From Firmicutes bacterium UBA6811 (lineage in GTDB: Bacteria; Bacillota; SHA-98; UBA4971): a stretch of 6,492 bases of DNA. Under the pieces are notes generated by a model. The model worked only from the letters and a program-made list of their open reading frames with translations. It made no database searches and was not told where the DNA came from. Each line of letters begins with the position of its first letter. Positions within the stretch are counted from its first letter, which is position 1. The translations under genes were made by a program, and so were the position numbers. The stretch covers positions 1 through 6,492 of the forward strand of contig DKEX01000012.1 of NCBI GenBank assembly GCA_002452295.1, written 5' to 3'. Shown one piece after another: positions 5,216-6,492 of this stretch.

Positions 5216-6492
5216 TTACCGGTCGACTATCGGCACGCCCCGGTCTGCGAGGCGACTTGCCCACTCGTCCAGGCCGAGTCTTCTCAATGTGGACGCGGTT
5301 GGAGCGCCGGTCTCGACATCCCACCCCCGGGCCTCGTAATACTCGTCGAGCATCTCGTCGAGCGCAACCGTGCTGCCGCTCGTAGACCCGCACCCGGCGG
5401 GCATCGGCTCCACCCGAAAGCGCCTCGGGAGGGTGTCGTCCGCCCTTCTGACCCCGAGCGCCGTGATGAAGCATCGCTCCAGGTTCACGATGCGCTCGCA
5501 GGCCGCCTGCACCTCGGCGCCGTCGAAGTCGAAGCCGGTGGCGGCCCGCAGCACGGCGGCCGCGTCATCGAACGGCAGGACCTCCATGTTCACGATGGTG
5601 TTCTTGCACGCGTCGAGCGAGTCAGCGAGGGCGCACAGCTCCTCGAAATGCTTGACGACACGGCCTTTGCCCTTGTGCTCGAGCCTGAAGGCCGCTTCCC
5701 TTGCCCCGAACCTTCGCACGGCCGCCTCGGCGTCCTGGGTGAACTCGAAGGACGGCTCTGACCGGAGGTGGTCGCCGCCGCGGCTTGCGACCGCGTTGCC
5801 CAGCGCGTAACCCTTGATGCCCCTGGGGTCAGCCATGAATACCTCGAGGCCTTTCACGTGCATGGCGAGGTCGTCGCTGCCCCGGCCGATCTTGCGCGCC
5901 GCTTCACGGACCCCATCTGCGAGCATGTCCCCGAAGCCCTCGCGCGCTGCGATCTTGCGGACCAGGGTCTGCACGGCGCCGATGTTTCCCCAGGTAAGGT
6001 CGAGCCCGTCGGCCTCTTCGCGCGAGATGATCCCGCGCTCGAAGCACTCCATGGCAAAGGACACGCACTCCGCCGTGGAGATAGCGTCCATCCCGGCGCG
6101 ATTGCATATGTCGAGGGTGGCAAGGCCGGCCTCAAGGTCGGGGACGCCGACACGTGACGTGAAGCCCGCAAGGCCCTCGAACTCCGGTCCCTCACTCTTG
6201 AGGCCAGCGTATGGCCCGGACTTCACCTCGAAGAACCTGCTGCACGGGATGGTGCACGAAAAGCACGCCTTGCCCTTTACCCTGAGGCGCGCGGCAAGCC
6301 TCTCGCCGCTCACCTCGTCTGCATGCTCGAACCTTCCCGTCTGGAAGTGGCGAGTGGCGAGGCACCCGGCGGCGTTGAGAGCCGAGACGAGCCTAGTGGT
6401 ACCCAGGGCGACTCTAATCCGGTACTCGGGGTGGTTCAGGATCCTGCCATCCAGCGCCCTGATGAGGTCGAGGAACTCGTCGGGGTGGGCGA
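5216..6492 (-). CDS. aor: Aldehyde ferredoxin oxidoreductase (tungstopterin enzyme), 5' end cut off by the window
   Basis: This gene encodes the last 424 residues of an AOR-family enzyme, which oxidises aldehydes to carboxylates with ferredoxin in the cytoplasm using tungsten bispyranopterin and one 4Fe-4S cluster. The frame is open to the right edge; a GTG at 6313 is internal. About 190-200 N-terminal residues are missing, judged from the family's usual ~600-620. In local numbering, KACFSCTIPC supplies cluster cysteines C76, C79 and C83. EGPEFEG (100-106) corresponds to the conserved EGPE segment near the metal. NRAGMD (130-135) and DSLDAC (290-295) occupy the two pterin-binding DxxGL(C/D) positions, and C295 is the expected fourth cluster ligand. 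RGGDHLRS (237-244) keeps the conserved His. The tail has the usual LDEMLDEYYEARGWD signature. In the second pterin motif the Gly is Asp. The TAA stop (5218-5216) lies 34 nt before the binding-protein gene, suggesting one operon. The family is certain; the aldehyde substrate is unknown. Confidence 0.95.
   Translation of the reverse strand, partial: AHPDEFLDLIRALDGRILNHPEYRIRVALGTTRLVSALNAAGCLATRHFQTGRFEHADEVSGERLAARLRVKGKACFSCTIPCSRFFEVKSGPYAGLKSEGPEFEGLAGFTSRVGVPDLEAGLATLDICNRAGMDAISTAECVSFAMECFERGIISREEADGLDLTWGNIGAVQTLVRKIAAREGFGDMLADGVREAARKIGRGSDDLAMHVKGLEVFMADPRGIKGYALGNAVASRGGDHLRSEPSFEFTQDAEAAVRRFGAREAAFRLEHKGKGRVVKHFEELCALADSLDACKNTIVNMEVLPFDDAAAVLRAATGFDFDGAEVQAACERIVNLERCFITALGVRRADDTLPRRFRVEPMPAGCGSTSGSTVALDEMLDEYYEARGWDVETGAPTASTLRRLGLDEWASRLADRGVPIVDR

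Noticed and set aside
5216..6313. AOR starting at the GTG at 6313
   Set aside because: The frame continues without a stop to the window edge and the upstream residues (for example ALNAAGCLATRHFQTGRF) are normal AOR sequence, so the GTG is an internal Val codon.
1..6492. tRNA or rRNA genes, CRISPR arrays, insertion sequences, phage attachment sites
   Set aside because: I saw no cloverleaf, no regularly spaced repeats, no transposase frame and no flanking duplications.

Overview
The window is one stretch of GC-rich bacterial DNA (roughly two-thirds G+C by eye). Every convincing gene lies on the minus strand, so the transcriptional order runs from right to left. Strong AAGGAGG or GAGGAG ribosome-binding sites precede two of the genes. 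A tungsten-type aldehyde:ferredoxin oxidoreductase points to an anaerobe. The binding protein has a Sec signal but no lipobox cysteine, which fits a diderm better than a typical Gram-positive cell. An amino-acid-fermenting anaerobe, such as a GC-rich Synergistota or a diderm or GC-rich Bacillota, would fit, but the taxon cannot be fixed from this sequence.

Layout in transcription order: (1) 6492-5216, the C-terminal two-thirds of an aldehyde ferredoxin oxidoreductase (AOR), entering from beyond the right edge. (2) After only 34 nt, 5181-3925, a LivK/LivJ-type substrate-binding protein. (3) A 366-nt non-coding gap (3924-3559) that can fold into a structured, GC-rich RNA and also carries short repeats. 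(4) 3558-2629, the LivH permease. (5) A 121-nt gap. (6) 2507 to beyond the left edge, a single uninterrupted reading frame encoding LivM permease, then LivG ATPase, then LivF ATPase.

The main discovery candidate is item 6. I translated codon by codon from the ATG at 2507 to base 1. All three proteins, normally separate genes livM, livG and livF, lie in one frame with no stop codon. They are joined by two polar, Ala/Gly/Pro/Arg-rich linkers of about 70 and 60 residues. The result is at least 835 residues and probably about 1000 once the rest of LivF is included. The transporter would then be built from LivK, LivH and one LivM-LivG-LivF polypeptide.

The close AOR-transporter spacing suggests cotranscription and a link between uptake of amino acids (or another carboxylate substrate) and reversible oxidation of the derived aldehydes with ferredoxin. 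That pathway link is inference from gene order.
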